Positions 25,695 through 40,300 of a stretch of 64,000 nt of DNA are shown one piece after another. The first letter of the stretch is position 1. Each line of letters opens with the position of its first letter. This DNA is from Chondrosia reniformis. Taxonomy: Eukaryota > Porifera > Demospongiae > Chondrillida > Chondrillidae. The position numbers were made by a program, and so were the translations under genes. Location of the stretch: positions 7,206,501-7,270,500 of the forward strand of contig OX359189.1 in the NCBI GenBank assembly GCA_947172415.1. Direction: 5' to 3'. Under the pieces are notes generated by a model that worked only from the letters and a program-made list of their open reading frames with translations, was not told the DNA's origin and searched no databases.

Positions 25695-27244
25695 TATATA
25701 AATCTTTACATTTGCCCTATCTCTCACCATACATTAATTTCGTATTCCAGTATATTAATGTACATTTGGTGCTCTAACTCTGTCAAATGGAAGGATATGA
25801 AGCTCAAACTTGCTGTCAGCATTCACAGACATATATGAAACATTTCCAATGAGAATTTGAAATTTTCATAAATCTTTACATTTGCCTTATCTCTCACCAT
25901 ACATTAATTTGGTATTCCAGTATATGAATGTACATTTGGTGCTCTAACTCTGTCAAATGGAAAGATATGAAGCTCAAACTTTCTGTCAGCATTCACAGAC
26001 ATGTATGAAACATTTCCAATGACAATTTGAAATTTTCATAAATCTTTACATTTGCCCTATCTCTCACCATACATTAATTTCGTATACCAATACTTTAATG
26101 TACATTTGGTACTATAACTCTGTAAAATGGAAAGTTAATAAGCTAAACCTTGGTGTCAGCATTCACAAACATGATTGAATCATTTCCAAAGAGTTTTTGA
26201 ATTTTTTATAAATCTTTACATTTGCCCTATCTCTCACCATACATTAATTTCGTATACCAATACTTTAATGTACATTTGGTACTATAACTCTGTAAAATGG
26301 AAAGTTAATAAGCAAAACCTTGGTGTCAGCATTCACAGACATGTATGAAACATTTCCAATGACAATTTGAAATTTTCATAAATCTTTACATTTGCCCTAT
26401 CTCTCACAATACATTAATTTCGTATACCAATACTTTAATATACATTTGGTACTATAACTCTGTAAAATGGAAAGTTAATAAGCTAAATCTTGGTGTCAGC
26501 ATTCACAAACATGATTGAATCATTTCCAAAGAGTTTTTGAATTTTTTATGAATCTTAACATTTGCCCTATCTCTCACAATACATTAATTTCGTATACCAA
26601 TACTTTAATGTACATTTGGTACTATAACTCTGTAAAATGGAAAGTTAATAAGCTAAACCTTGGTGTCAGCATTCACAAACATGATTGAATCATTTCCAAA
26701 GAGTTTTTGAATTTTTTATAAATCTTTACATTTGCCCTATCTCTCACCATACATTAATTTGGTATTCCAGTATATTAATGTACATTTGGTGCTCTAACTC
26801 TGTCAAATGGAAAGATATGAAGCTCAAACTTGCTGTCAGCATTCACAGACATGTATGAAACATTTCCAATGACAATTTGAAATTTTCATAAATCTTTACA
26901 TTTGCCCTATCTCTCACTATACATTAATTTGGTATTCCAGTATATTAATGTACATTTGGTGCTCTAACTCTGTCAAATGGAAGGATATGAAGCTCAAACT
27001 TGCTGTCAGCATTCAAAGACATGAATGAAACATTTCCAAACAGTTTTAAAAATTTTGATTTTTACATAAATTTACCCTATCTTTCCCCATACATTTTCTT
27101 AATACAATGTACACTTAGTGCTGTAACTCTGTCAAATGGCTAAATATGAAGTTTAAACTTTGTGTCTACATTCACAGACACGTATGAAACATTTCCAAAC
27201 AGTTTTAGAAATTTTGATTTCTACATAAATTTCTCATCATACAT
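25695..27244 (+). repeat. ~170-bp satellite array, block 1
   Basis: Tandem monomers of about 170 bp, recognisable by CTATCTCTCACCATACATTA, AATGTACATTTGG and GTCAGCATTCACA. At least two sequence classes alternate: one with GGTATTCCAGTATATTAATG, the other with CGTATACCAATACTTTAATG and GATTGAATCATTTCC. The last one and a half monomers before the spacer (27026-27244) are the most diverged. Confidence 0.95.
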
Positions 27245-28309
27245 TAACTAACCCTAATTGCGTAATACTATAAATGGCCGACCTTGAGTAGGTGTAAGAG
27301 TGAACATGCCGTACTGTATATATTTCTGAAAAAATAGAACTCTTTGAAAGATTTCTTATACACATGGATATGCACTGTGTAGTACTTGATTGTTGTTGAA
27401 GCAGTTTCTATCCACATATATTATATGGATGTCGTTAAAGTGAAATTTTGCCGATCGACGGCCAACGAAACTCCAAAGAAAAAAAGTTGGACCATACCGA
27501 ACGCTACCATCCACGACGCTCAGAGGCCGGGATCGGTGGTAACGCTCTGCCGAGTTGAGCTTTGGGTGTCACTTGCGTGAGAAGAACCAGTTCTTCTCGA
27601 TATGGCCGACTCATATGAATCCTAAGATATCAGATGCCAATCCCACATTACGTGGAACCCCCCCGAAATCCGGATTATTGGTGAGCACGTCTCTATGGCA
27701 CCAACCGATTAGGAGACAGCTTCAGAGTCTAAGCGCTACCAACCTCTATGGGAACCGCTACCACCATAGAGATGTGTCCAGGTAGGCCTACTTTATAAGG
27801 TTTTGCGCTTCTATTTAAACAAGAAAATTTCAAAAGGAAACGATTGTGGTTGGCGCAATTCCATACTTAAGAATAGGGTATTTGCGAGAAAAATGTAGTC
27901 AAATTATATCAAGTTAATTCGGGATCAGTGCATCGTTCCAAGCCATTTTAAAGGTATATCCAGTATTCGTGGTTCATCTAGAAACTGGGAAAAATGGATA
28001 GAATCCTGTAAGTGTCTTGATTGGCGGAGGAGACCAACTTTTCTGGTCCCATGTAGAAACGATTTTAGCGAGAGGTGTTCCGATATGAACGTAAACTGGT
28101 ATAACCAGCCACACTCAATCTCAATTGCAGTAATAGCATAATGGCTACCTGCCTCTATGTAAAGACCTTCTGACAGCTGCGTTCTGGACTGTCCCTGCGT
28201 GTTTCTAGTTGCCCCATTCATGTCAAAACATTTTAACTTCGTATGCCGATAATTTGCAAAATAGTATCGCACGATATATATGCTACACCCATTTAAGGTC
28301 GTATACTAG
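27245..28309 (+). repeat. ~1.07-kb spacer element, copy 1
   Basis: Non-satellite DNA inside the array, less AT-rich, starting near CTAACCCTAATTGCGTAATA and ending near AAGGTCGTATACTAGAAATT. It holds a 115-codon open frame on the minus strand (28272-27925, MRYYFANYRHTKLK...), shorter frames on the plus strand, and a 20-bp inverted repeat at 27579-27598. I do not recognise the proteins. The same sequence is at 43758-44822 and 46488-47552 and, inverted and shortened, at 49109-50096. Since the copies arose with the array, ORF conservation alone does not show selection. Confidence 0.85.
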
Positions 28310-31300
28310 AAATTTAATGTACATTAGAGTGCTGTAGCTCTGTCAAATGGAGAGATATGAAGCTTTAACTTAACGTCAGCATTCACAGACATGTTTGAAA
28401 CATTTCCAATGAGAATTTGAAATTTTCATAAATCTTTACATTTGCCCTATCTCTCACCATACATTAATTTGGTATTCCAGTATATTAATGTACATTTGGT
28501 GCTCTAATTCTGTCAAATGGAAGGATATGAAGCTCAAACTTGCTGTGAGCATTCACAGACATGTAGGAAACATTTCCAATGAGAATTTGAAATTTTCATA
28601 AATCTTGACATTTGCCCTATCTCTCACCATACATTAATTTCGTATACCAATACTTTAATGTACATTTGGTACTATAACTCTGTAAAATGGAAAGTTAATA
28701 AGCTAAACCTTGGTGTCAGCATTCACAGACATGTATGAAACATTTCCAATGGGAATTTGAAATTTTCATAAATCTTTACATTTGCCCTATCTCTCACCAT
28801 ACATTAATTTGGTATTCCAGTATATTAATGTACATTTGGTGCTCTAATTCGGTCAAATGGAAGGATATGAAGCTCAAACTTGCTGTCAGCATTCACAGAC
28901 ATGTAGGAAACATTTCCAATGAGAATTTGAAATTTTCATAAATCTTGACATTTGCCCTATCTCTCACCATACATTAATTTCGTATACCAATACTTTAATG
29001 TACATTTGGTACTATAACTCGGTAAAATGGAAAGTTAATAAGCTAAACCTTGGTGTCAGCATTCACAGACATGTATGAAACATTTCCAATGACAATTTGA
29101 AATTTTCATAAATCTTTACATTTGCCCTATCTCTCACCATACATTAATTTGGTATTCCAGTATATTAATGTACATTTGGTGCTCTAACTCTGTCAAATGG
29201 AAGGATATGAAGCTCAAACTTGCTGTCAGCATTCACAGACATGTATGAAACATTTCCACTGGGAATTTGAAATTTTCATAAATCTTTACATTTGCCCCAT
29301 CTCTCACCATACATTAATTTGGTATTCCAGTATATTAATGTACATTTGGTGCTCTAATTCTGTCAAATGGAAGGATATGAAGCTCAAACTTGCTGTCAGC
29401 ATTCACAGACATGTAGGAAACATTTCCAATGAGAATTTGAAATTTTCATAAATCTTTACATTTGCCCTATCTCTCACCATACATTAATTTCGTATACCAA
29501 TACTTTAATGTACATTTGGTACTATAACTCGGTAAAATGGAAAGTTAATAAGCTAAACCTTGGTGTCAGCATTCACAGACATGTATGAAACATTTCCAAT
29601 GTGAATTTGAAATTTTCATAAATCTTTACATTTGCCCTATCTCTCACCATACATTAATTTGGTATTCCAGTATATTATTGTACATTTGGTGCTCTAACTC
29701 TGTCAAATGGAAGGATATGAAGCTCAAACTTGCTGTCAGCATTCACAGACATGTAGGAAACATTTCCAATGAGAATTTGAAATTTTCATAAATCTTGACA
29801 TTTGCCCTATCTCTCACCATACATTAATTTCGTATACCAATACTTTAATGTACATTTGGTACTATAACTCGGTAAAATGGAAAGTTAATAAGCTAAACCT
29901 TGGTGTCAGCATTCACAGACATGTATGAAACATTTCCAATGACAATTTGAAATTTTCATAAATCTTTACATTTGCCCTATCTCTCACCATACATTAATTT
30001 GTTATTCCAGTATATTAATGTACATTTGGTGCTCTAACTCTGTCAAATGGAAGGATATGAAGCTCAAACTTGCTGTCAGCATTCACAGACATGTATGAAA
30101 CATTTCCACTGGGAATTTGAAATTTTCATAAATCTTTACATTTGCCCTATCTCTCACCATACATTAATTTGGTATTCCAGTATATTAATGTACATTTGGT
30201 GCTCTAATTCTGTCAAATGGAAGGATATGAAGCTCAAACTTGCTGTCAGCATTCACAGACATGTAGGAAACATTTCCAATGAGAATTTGAAATTTTCATA
30301 AATCTTTACATTTGCCCTATCTCTCACCATACATTAATTTCGTATACCAATACTTTAATGTACATTTGGTACTATAACTCGGTAAAATGGAAAGTTAATA
30401 AGCTAAACCTTGGTGTCAGCATTCACAGACATGTATGAAACATTTCCAATGACAATTTGAAATTTTCATAAATCTTTACATTTGCCCTATCTCTCACCAT
30501 ACATTAATTTGGTATTCCAGTATATTAATGTACATTTGGTGCTCTAACTCTGTCAAATGGAAGGATATGAAGCTCAAACTTGCTGTCAGCATTCACAGAC
30601 ATGTATGAAACATTTCCACTGGGAATTTGAAATTTTCATAAATCTTTACATTTGCCCTATCTCTCACCATACATTAATTTGGTATTCCAGTATATTAATG
30701 TACATTTGGTGCTCTAATTCTGTCAAATGGAAGGATATGAAGCTCAAACTTGCTGTCAGCATTCACAGACATGTAGGAAACATTTCCAATGACAATTTGA
30801 AATTTTCATAAATCTTGACATTTGCCCTATCTCTCACCATACATTAATTTCGTATACCAATACTTTAATGTACATTTGGTACTATAACTCTGTAAAATGG
30901 AAAGTTAATAAGCTAAACCTTGGTGTCAGCATTCACAAACATGATTGAATCATTTCCAAAAAGTTTTTGAAATTTTCATAAATCTTTACATTTGCCCTAT
31001 CTCTCACCATACATTAATTTGGTATTCCAGTATATTAATGTACATTTGGGGCTCTAACTCTGTCAAATGGAAGGATATGAAGCTCAAACTCTCTGTCAGC
31101 ATTCACAGACATGTATGAAACATTTCCAATGAGAATTTGAAATTTTCATAAATCTTTACATTTGCCCTATCTCTCACTATACATTAATTTGGTATTCCAG
31201 TATATTAATGTACATTTGGTGCTCTAACTCTGTCAAATGGAAAGATATGAAGCTCAGACCTTCTGTCAGCATTCACAGACATGTATGAAACATTTCCAAT

Positions 31301-34300
31301 GAGAATTTGAAATTTTCATATATCTTTACATTTGCCCTATTTCTCACCATACATTAATTTGGTATTCCAGTATATTAATGTACATTTGGGGCTCTAACTC
31401 TGTCAAATGGAAGGATATGAAGCTCAAACTCTCTGTCAGCATTCACAGACATGTATGAAACATTTCCAATGAGAATTTGAAATTTTCATAAATCTTTACA
31501 TTTGCCCTATATCTCTCACCATACATTAATTTGGTATTCCAGTATATTAATGTACATTTGGTTTTCTAACTCTGTCAAATGGAAAGATATGAAGCTCAAA
31601 CCTTCTGTCAGCATTCACAGACATGTATGAAACATTTCCAATGACAATTTGAAATTTTCATATATCTTTACATTTGCCCTATCTCTCACTATACATTAAT
31701 TTGGTATTCCAGTATATTAATGTACATTTTATGCTCTCACTTTGTAAAATGGAAAGATATGAAGCTCAAACTTGCTGTCAACATTCACAGACATGTATGA
31801 AACATTTCCAAAGAGTTTTTGAAATTTTTATAAATCTTTACATTTGCCCTATCTCTCACCATACATTAATTTGGTATTCCAGTATATTAATGTATATTAG
31901 AGTGCTGTAGCTCTGTCAAATGGAGAGATATGAAGCTTTAACTTAACGTCAGCATTCACAGACATGTTTGAAACATTTCCAATGACAATTTGAAATTTTC
32001 ATAAATCTTTACATTTGCCCTATCTCTCACCATACATTAATTTGGTATTCCAGTATATTAATGTACATTTGGTGCTCTAACTCTGTCAAATGGAAGGATA
32101 TGAAGCTTAAATTTGCGGTCAGCATTCACAGACATGTATGAAACATTTCCAATGACAATTTGAAATTTTCATAAATCTTTACATTTGCCCTATCTCTCAC
32201 TATACATTAATTTCGTATACCAATACTTTAATGTACATTTGGTACTATAACTCTGTAAAATGGGAAGTTAATAAGCTAAACCTTGGTGTCAGCATTCACA
32301 AACATGATTGAATCATTTCCAAGGACTTTTTGAAATTTTTATAAATCTTTACATTTGCCCTATCTCTCACCATACATTAATTTGGTATTCCAGTATATTA
32401 ATGTACATTAGAGTGCTGTAGCTCTGTCAAATGGAGAGATATGAAGCTTTAACTTAACGTCAGCATTCACAGACATGTTTGAAACATTTCCAATGACAAT
32501 TTGAAATTTTCATAAATCTTGACATTTGCCCTATCTCTCACCATACATTAATTTGGTATTCCAGTATATTAATGTACATTTGGGGCTCTAACTCTGTCAA
32601 ATGGAAGGATATGAAGCTCAAACTTGCTGTCAGCATTCACAGACATGTATGTAACATTTCCAATGGGAATTTGAAATTTTCATAAATCTTTACATTTGCC
32701 CTATCTCTCACCATACATTAATTTGGTATTCCAGTATATTAATGTACATTTGGTGCTCTAACTCTGTCAAATGGAAAGATATGAAGCTCAAACTTGCTGT
32801 CAGCATTCACAGACATGTATGAAACATTTCCAATGACAATTTGAAATTTTCTTAATCTTTACATTTGCCCTATCTCTCACCATACATTAATTTGGTATTC
32901 CAGTATATTAATGTACATTTGGTGTTCTAACTCTGTCAAATGGAAGGATATGAAGCTCAAACTTGCTGTTAGCATTCACAGACATGTATGAAACATTTCC
33001 AATGACAATTTGAAATTTTCATAAATCTTTACATTTGCTCTATCTCTCACCATACATTAATTTGGTATTCCAGTATATTAATGTACATTTGGTGCTCTAA
33101 CTCTGTCAAATGTAAGAATATGAAGCTCAAACTTTCTGTCAGCATTCACAGACATGTATGAAACATTTCCAATGAAAATTTGAAATTTTCATAAATCTTT
33201 ACATTTGCCCTATCTCTCACCATACATTAATTTGGTATTCCAGTATATTAATGTACATTTGGTGCTCTAACTCTGTCAAATGGAAAGATATGAAGCTCAG
33301 ACTTGCTGTCAGCATTCACAGACATGTATGAAACATTTCCAATGACAATTTGAAATTTTCATAAATCTTTACATTTGCCCTATCTCTCACCATACATTAA
33401 TTTGGTATTCCAGTATATTAATGTACATTTGGTGCTCTAACTCTGTCAAATGGAAGGATATGAAGCTCAAACTTGCTGTCAGCATTCACAGACATGTATG
33501 AAACATTTCCACTGGGAATTTGAAATTTTCATAAATCTTTACCTTTGCCCTATATCTCTCACCATACATTAATTTGGTATTACAGTATATTAATGTACAT
33601 TTGGTGCTCTAACTCTGTCAAATGGAAAGATATGAAGCTCAAACTTGCTGTCAGCATTCACAGACATGAATGAAACATTTCCAATGAGAATTTGAAATTT
33701 TCATAAATCTTTACATTTGCCCTATATCTCTCACCATACATTAATTTGGTATTCCAGTAAATTAATGTACATTTGGTGCTCTAACTCTGTCAAATGGAAA
33801 GATATGAAGCCCAAACTTGCCGTCAGCATTCACAGACATGTATGAAACATTTCCAATGACAATTTGAAATTTTCATATATCTTTACCTTTGCTCTATATC
33901 TCTCACGATACATTAATTTGGTATTCCAGTATATTAATGTACATTTGGTGCTCTAACTCTGTCAAATGGAAAGATATGAAGCTCAAACTTGCTGTCAGCA
34001 TTCAAAGACATGAATGAAACATTTCCTATGGGAATTTGAAATTTTCATAAATCTTGACATTTGCCCTATCTCTCACCATACATTAATTTGGTATTCCAGT
34101 ATATTAATGTACATTTGGTGCTCTAACTCTGTCAAATGGAAAGATATGAAGCTCAGACTTGCTGTCAGCATTCACAGACATGTATGAAACATTTCCAATG
34201 ACAATTTGAAATTTTCATAAATCTTTACATTTGCCCTATCTCTCACCATACATTAATTTGGTATTCCAGTATATTAATGTACATTTGGTGCTCTAACTCT

Positions 34301-37300
34301 GTCAAATGGAAGGATATGAAGCTCAAACTTGCTGTCAGCATTCACAGACATGTATGAAACATTTCCACTGGGAATTTGAAATTTTCATAAATCTTTACCT
34401 TTGCCCTATATCTCTCACCATACATTAATTTGGTATTACAGTATATTAATGTACATTTGGTGCTCTAACTCTGTCAAATGGAAAGATATGAAGCTCAAAC
34501 TTGCTGTCAGCATTCACAGACATGAATGAAACATTTCCAATGAGAATTTGAAATTTTCATAAATCTTTACATTTGCCCTATATCTCTCACCATACATTAA
34601 TTTGGTATTCCAGTAAATTAATGTACATTTGGTGCTCTAACTCTGTCAAATGGAAAGATATGAAGCCCAAACTTGCCGTCAGCATTCACAGACATGTATG
34701 AAACATTTCCAATGACAATTTGAAATTTTCATATATCTTTACCTTTGCTCTATATCTCTCACGATACATTAATTTGGTATTCCAGTATATTAATGTACAT
34801 TTGGTGCTCTAACTCTGTCAAATGGAAAGATATGAAGCTCAAACTTGCTGTCAGCATTCAAAGACATGAATGAAACATTTCCTATGGGAATTTGAAATTT
34901 TCATAAATCTTTACATTTGCCCTATCTCTCACCATACATTAATTTGGTATTCCAGTATATTAATGTACATTTGGTGCTCTAACTCTGTCAAATGGAAAGA
35001 TATGAAGCTCAAACTTGCTGTCAGCATTCACAGACATGTATGAAACATTTCCAATGACAATTTGAAATTTTCATAAATCTTTACATTTGCCCTATCTCTC
35101 ACTATACATTAATTTGGTATTCCAGTATATTAATGTACATTTGGTGTTCTAACTCTGTCAAATGGAAAGATATGAAGCCCAAACTTGCTGTCAGCATTCA
35201 CAGACATGTATGTAACATTTCCAATGACAATTTGAAATTTTCATAAATCTTTACATTTGCCCTATCTCTCACCATACATTAATTTGGTATTCCAGTATAT
35301 TAATGTACATTTGGAGCTCTAACTCTGTCAAATGGAAGGATATGAAGCTCAAACTTGCTGTCAGCATTCACAGACATGTATGAAACATTTCCAATGACAA
35401 TTTTAAATTTTCATAAATCTTTACCTTTGCTCTATATATCTCACCATACATTAATTTGGTATTCCAGTATATTAATGTACATTTGGTACTCTAATTCTGT
35501 CAAATGGAAGGATATGAAGCTCAAACTTGCTGTCAGCATTCAAAGACATGAATGAAATATTTCCAATGACAATTTGAAATTTTCATAAATCTTTACATTT
35601 GCCCTATCTCTCACTATACATTAATTTCGTATACCAATACTTTAATGTACATTTGGTACTATAACTCTGTAAAATGGAAAGTTAATAAGCTAAACCTTGG
35701 TGTCAGCATTCTCAAACATGATTGAATCATTTCCAAAGAGTTTTTGAAATTTTTATAAATCTTTACATTTGCCCTATCTCTCACCATACATTAATTTGGT
35801 ATTCCAGTATATTAATGTACATTAGAGTGCTGTAGCTCTGTCAAATGGAGAGATATGAAGCTTTAACTTAACGTCAGCATTCACAGACATGTTTGAAACA
35901 TTTCCAATGAGAATTTGAAATTTTCATAAATCTTTACATTTGCCCTATCTCTCACCATACATTAATTTGGTATTCCAGTATATTAATGTACATTTGGTGC
36001 TCTAATTCTGTCAAATGGACCGATATGAAGCTCAAACTTGCTGTCAGCATTCACAGACATGTAGGAAACATTTCCAATGACAATTTGAAATTTTCATAAA
36101 TCTTGACATTTGCCCTATCTCTCACCATACATTAATTTCGTATACCAATACTTTAATGTACATTTGGTACTATACCTCTGTAAAATGGAAAGTTAATAAG
36201 CTAAACCTTGGTGTCAGCATTCACAAACATGATTGAATCATTTCCAAAGACTTTTTGAAATTTTTATAAATCTTTACATTTGCCCTATCTCTCACCATAC
36301 ATTAATTTGGTATTCCAGTATATTAATGTACATTTGGTGCTCTAACTCTGTCAAATGGAAAGATATGAAGCTCAAACTTTCTGTCAGCATTCACAGACAT
36401 GTATGAAACATTTCCAATGGGAATTTGAAATTTTCATAAATCTTTACATTTGCCCTATCTCTCACCATACATTAATTTGGTATTCCAGTATATTAATGTA
36501 CATTTGGTGCTCTAACTCTGTCAAATGGAAGGATATGAAGCTCAAACTTGCTGTCAGCATTCACAGACATGTATAAAACATTTCCAATGGGAATTTGAAA
36601 TTTTCATAAATCTTTACATTTGCCCTATCTCTCACCATACATTAATTTGGTATTCCAGTATATTAATGTACATTTGGTGCTCTAACTCTGTCAAATGGAA
36701 AGATATGAAGCTCAAACTTTCTGTCAGCATTCACAGACATGTATGAAACATTTCCACTGGGAATTTGAAATTTTCATAAATCTTTACATTTGCCCTATCT
36801 CTCACCATACATTAATTTGGTATTCCAGTATATTAATGTACATTTGGTGCTCTAACTCTGTCAAATGGAAAGATATGAAGCTCAAACTTGCTGTCAGCAT
36901 TCACAGACATGTAGGAAACATTTCCAATGGGAATTTGAAATTTTCATAAATCTTGACATTTGCCCTATCTCTCACCATACATTAATTTCGTTTACCAATA
37001 CTTTAATGTACATTTGGTACTATAACTCTGTAAAATGGAAAGTTAATAAGCTAAACCTTGGTGTCAGCATTCACAAACATGATTGAATCATTTCCAAAGA
37101 GTTTTTGAAATTTTTATAAATCTTTACATTTGCCCTATCTCTCACCATACATTAATTTGGTATTCCAGTATATTAATGTACATTAGAGTGCTGTAGCTCT
37201 GTCAAATGGAGAGATATGAAGCTTTAACTTAACGTCAGCATTCACAGACATGTTTGAAACATTTCCAATGAGAATTTGAAATTTTCATAAATCTTTACAT

Positions 37301-40300
37301 TTGCCCTATCTCTCACCATACATTAATTTGGTATTCCAGTATATTAATGTACATTTGGTGCTCTAATTCTGTCAAATGGACCGATATGAAGCTCAAACTT
37401 GCTGTCAGCATTCACAGACATGTAGGAAACATTTCCAATGACAATTTGAAATTTTCATAAATCTTGACATTTGCCCTATCTCTCACCATACATTAATTTC
37501 GTATACCAATACTTTAATGTACATTTGGTACTATACCTCTGTAAAATGGAAAGTTAATAAGCTAAACCTTGGTGTCAGCATTCACAAACATGATTGAATC
37601 ATTTCCAAAGACTTTTTGAAATTTTTATAAATCTTTACATTTGCCCTATCTCTCACCATACATTAATTTGGTATTCCAGTATATTAATGTACATTTGGTG
37701 CTCTAACTCTGTCAAATGGAAAGATATGAAGCTCAAACTTTCTGTCAGCATTCAAAGACATGTATGAAACATTTCCAATGGGAATTTGAAATTTTCATAA
37801 ATCTTTACATTTGCCCTATCTCTCACCATACATTAATTTGGTATTCCAGTATATTAATGTACATTTGGTGCTCTAACTCTGTCAAATGGAAGGATATGAA
37901 GCTCAAACTTGCTGTCAGCATTCACAGACATGTATAAAACATTTCCAATGGGAATTTGAAATTTTCATAAATCTTTACATTTGCCCTATCTCTCACCATA
38001 CATTAATTTGGTATTCCAGTATATTAATGTACATTTGGTGCTCTAACTCTGTCAAATGGAAAGATATGAAGCTCAAACTTTCTGTCAGCATTCACAGACA
38101 TGTATGAAACATTTCCAATGGGAATTTGAAATTTTCATAAATCTTTACATTTGCCCTATCTCTCACTATACATTAATTTGGTATTCCAGTATATTAATGT
38201 ACATTTGGTGCTCTAATTCTGTCAAATGGAAAGATATGAAGCTCAAACTTGCTGTCAGCATTCACAGACATGTAGGAAACATTTCCAATGGGAATTTGAA
38301 ATTTTCATAAATCTTGACATTTGCCCTATCTCTCACCATACATTAATTTCGTTTACCAATACTTTAATGTACATTTGGTACTATAACTCTGTAAAATGGA
38401 AAGTTAATAAGCTAAACCTTGGTGTCAGCATTCACAAACATGATTGAATCATTTCCAAAGAGTTTTTGAAATTTTTATAAATCTTTACATTTGCCCTATC
38501 TCTCACCATACATTAATTTGGTATTCCAGTATATTAATGTACATTAGAGTGCTGTAGCTCTGTCAAATGGAGAGATATGAAGCTTTAACTTAACGTCAGC
38601 ATTCACAGACATGTTTGAAACATTTCCAATGAGAATTTGAAATTTTCATAAATCTTTACATTTGCCCTATCTCTCACCATACATTAATTTGGTATTCCAC
38701 TATATTAATGTACATTTGGTGCTCTAATTCTGTCAAATGGACCGATATGAAGCTCAAACTTGCTGTCAGCATTCACAGACATGTAGGAAACATTTCCAAT
38801 GACAATTTGAAATTTTCATAAATCTTGACATTTGCCCTATCTCTCACCATACATTAATTTCGTATACCAATACTTTAATGTACATTTGGTACTATACCTC
38901 TGTAAAATGGAAAGTTAATAAGCTAAACCTTGGTGTCAGCATTCACAAACATGATTGAATCATTTCCAAAGACTTTTTGAAATTTTTATAAATCTTTACA
39001 TTTGCCCTATCTCTCACCATACATTAATTTGGTATTCCAGTATATGAATGTACATTTGGTGCTCTAACTCTGTCAAATGGAAGGATATGAAGCTCAAACT
39101 TGCTGTCAGCATTCACAGACATGTATGAAACATTTCTAATGACAATTTGAAATTTTCATATATCTTTACATTTGCCCTATATCTCTCACCATACATTAAT
39201 TTTGTATTCCAGTATATTAATGTACATTTGGTGCTCTAACTCTGTCAAATGGAGAGATATGAAGCTTTAACTTAACGTCAGCATTCACAGACATGTTTGA
39301 AACATTTCCAATGAGAATTTGAAATTTTCATAAATCTTTACATTTGCCCTATCTCTCACCATACATTAATTTGGTATTCCACTATATTAATGTACATTTG
39401 GTGCTCTAATTCTGTCAAATGGAAAGATATGAAGCTCAAACTTGCGGTCAGCATTCACAGACATGTAGGAAACATTTCCAATGACAATTTGAAATTTTCA
39501 TAAATCTTGACATTTGCCCTATCTCTCACCATACATTAATTTCGTATACCAATACTTTAATGTACATTTGGTACTATAACTCTGTAAAATGGAAAGTTAA
39601 TAAGCTAAACCTTGGTGTCAGCATTCACAAACATGATTGAATCATTTCCAAAGAGTTTTTGAAATTTTTATAAATCTTTACATTTGCCCTATCTCTCACC
39701 ATACATTAATTTGGTATTCCAGTATATTAATGTACATTTGGTGCTCTAACTCTGTCAAATGGAGAGATATGAAGCTTTAACTTAACGTCAGCATTCACAG
39801 ACATGTTTGAAACATTTCCAATGAGAATTTGAAATTTTCATAAATCTTTACATTTGCCCTATCTCTCACCATACATTAATTTGGTATTCCAGTATATTAA
39901 TGTACATTTGGTGCTCTAATTCTGTCAAATGGAAAGATATGAAGCTCAAACTTTCTGTCAGCATTCACAGACATGTAGGAAACATTTCCAATGGGAATTT
40001 GAAATTTTCATAAATCTTGACATTTGCCCTATCTCTCACCATACATTAATTTCGTATACCAATACTTTAATGTACATTTGGTACTATAACTCTGTAAAAT
40101 GGAAAGTTAATAAGCTAAACCTTGGTGTCAGCATTCACAAACATGATTGAATCATTTCCAAAGAGTTTTTGAAATTTTTATAAATCTTTACATTTGCCCT
40201 ATCTCTCACCATACATTAATTTGGTATTCCAGTATATTAATGTACATTTGGTGCTCTAACTCTGTCAAATGGAAAGATATGAAGCTCAAACTTGCTGTCA

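Noticed and set aside
28310..28480. Hammerhead core within the ~170-bp satellite monomer
   Set aside because: Checked both strands of the consensus for CTGANGA followed by GAAA; only isolated GAAA and a CTGACAG were found.
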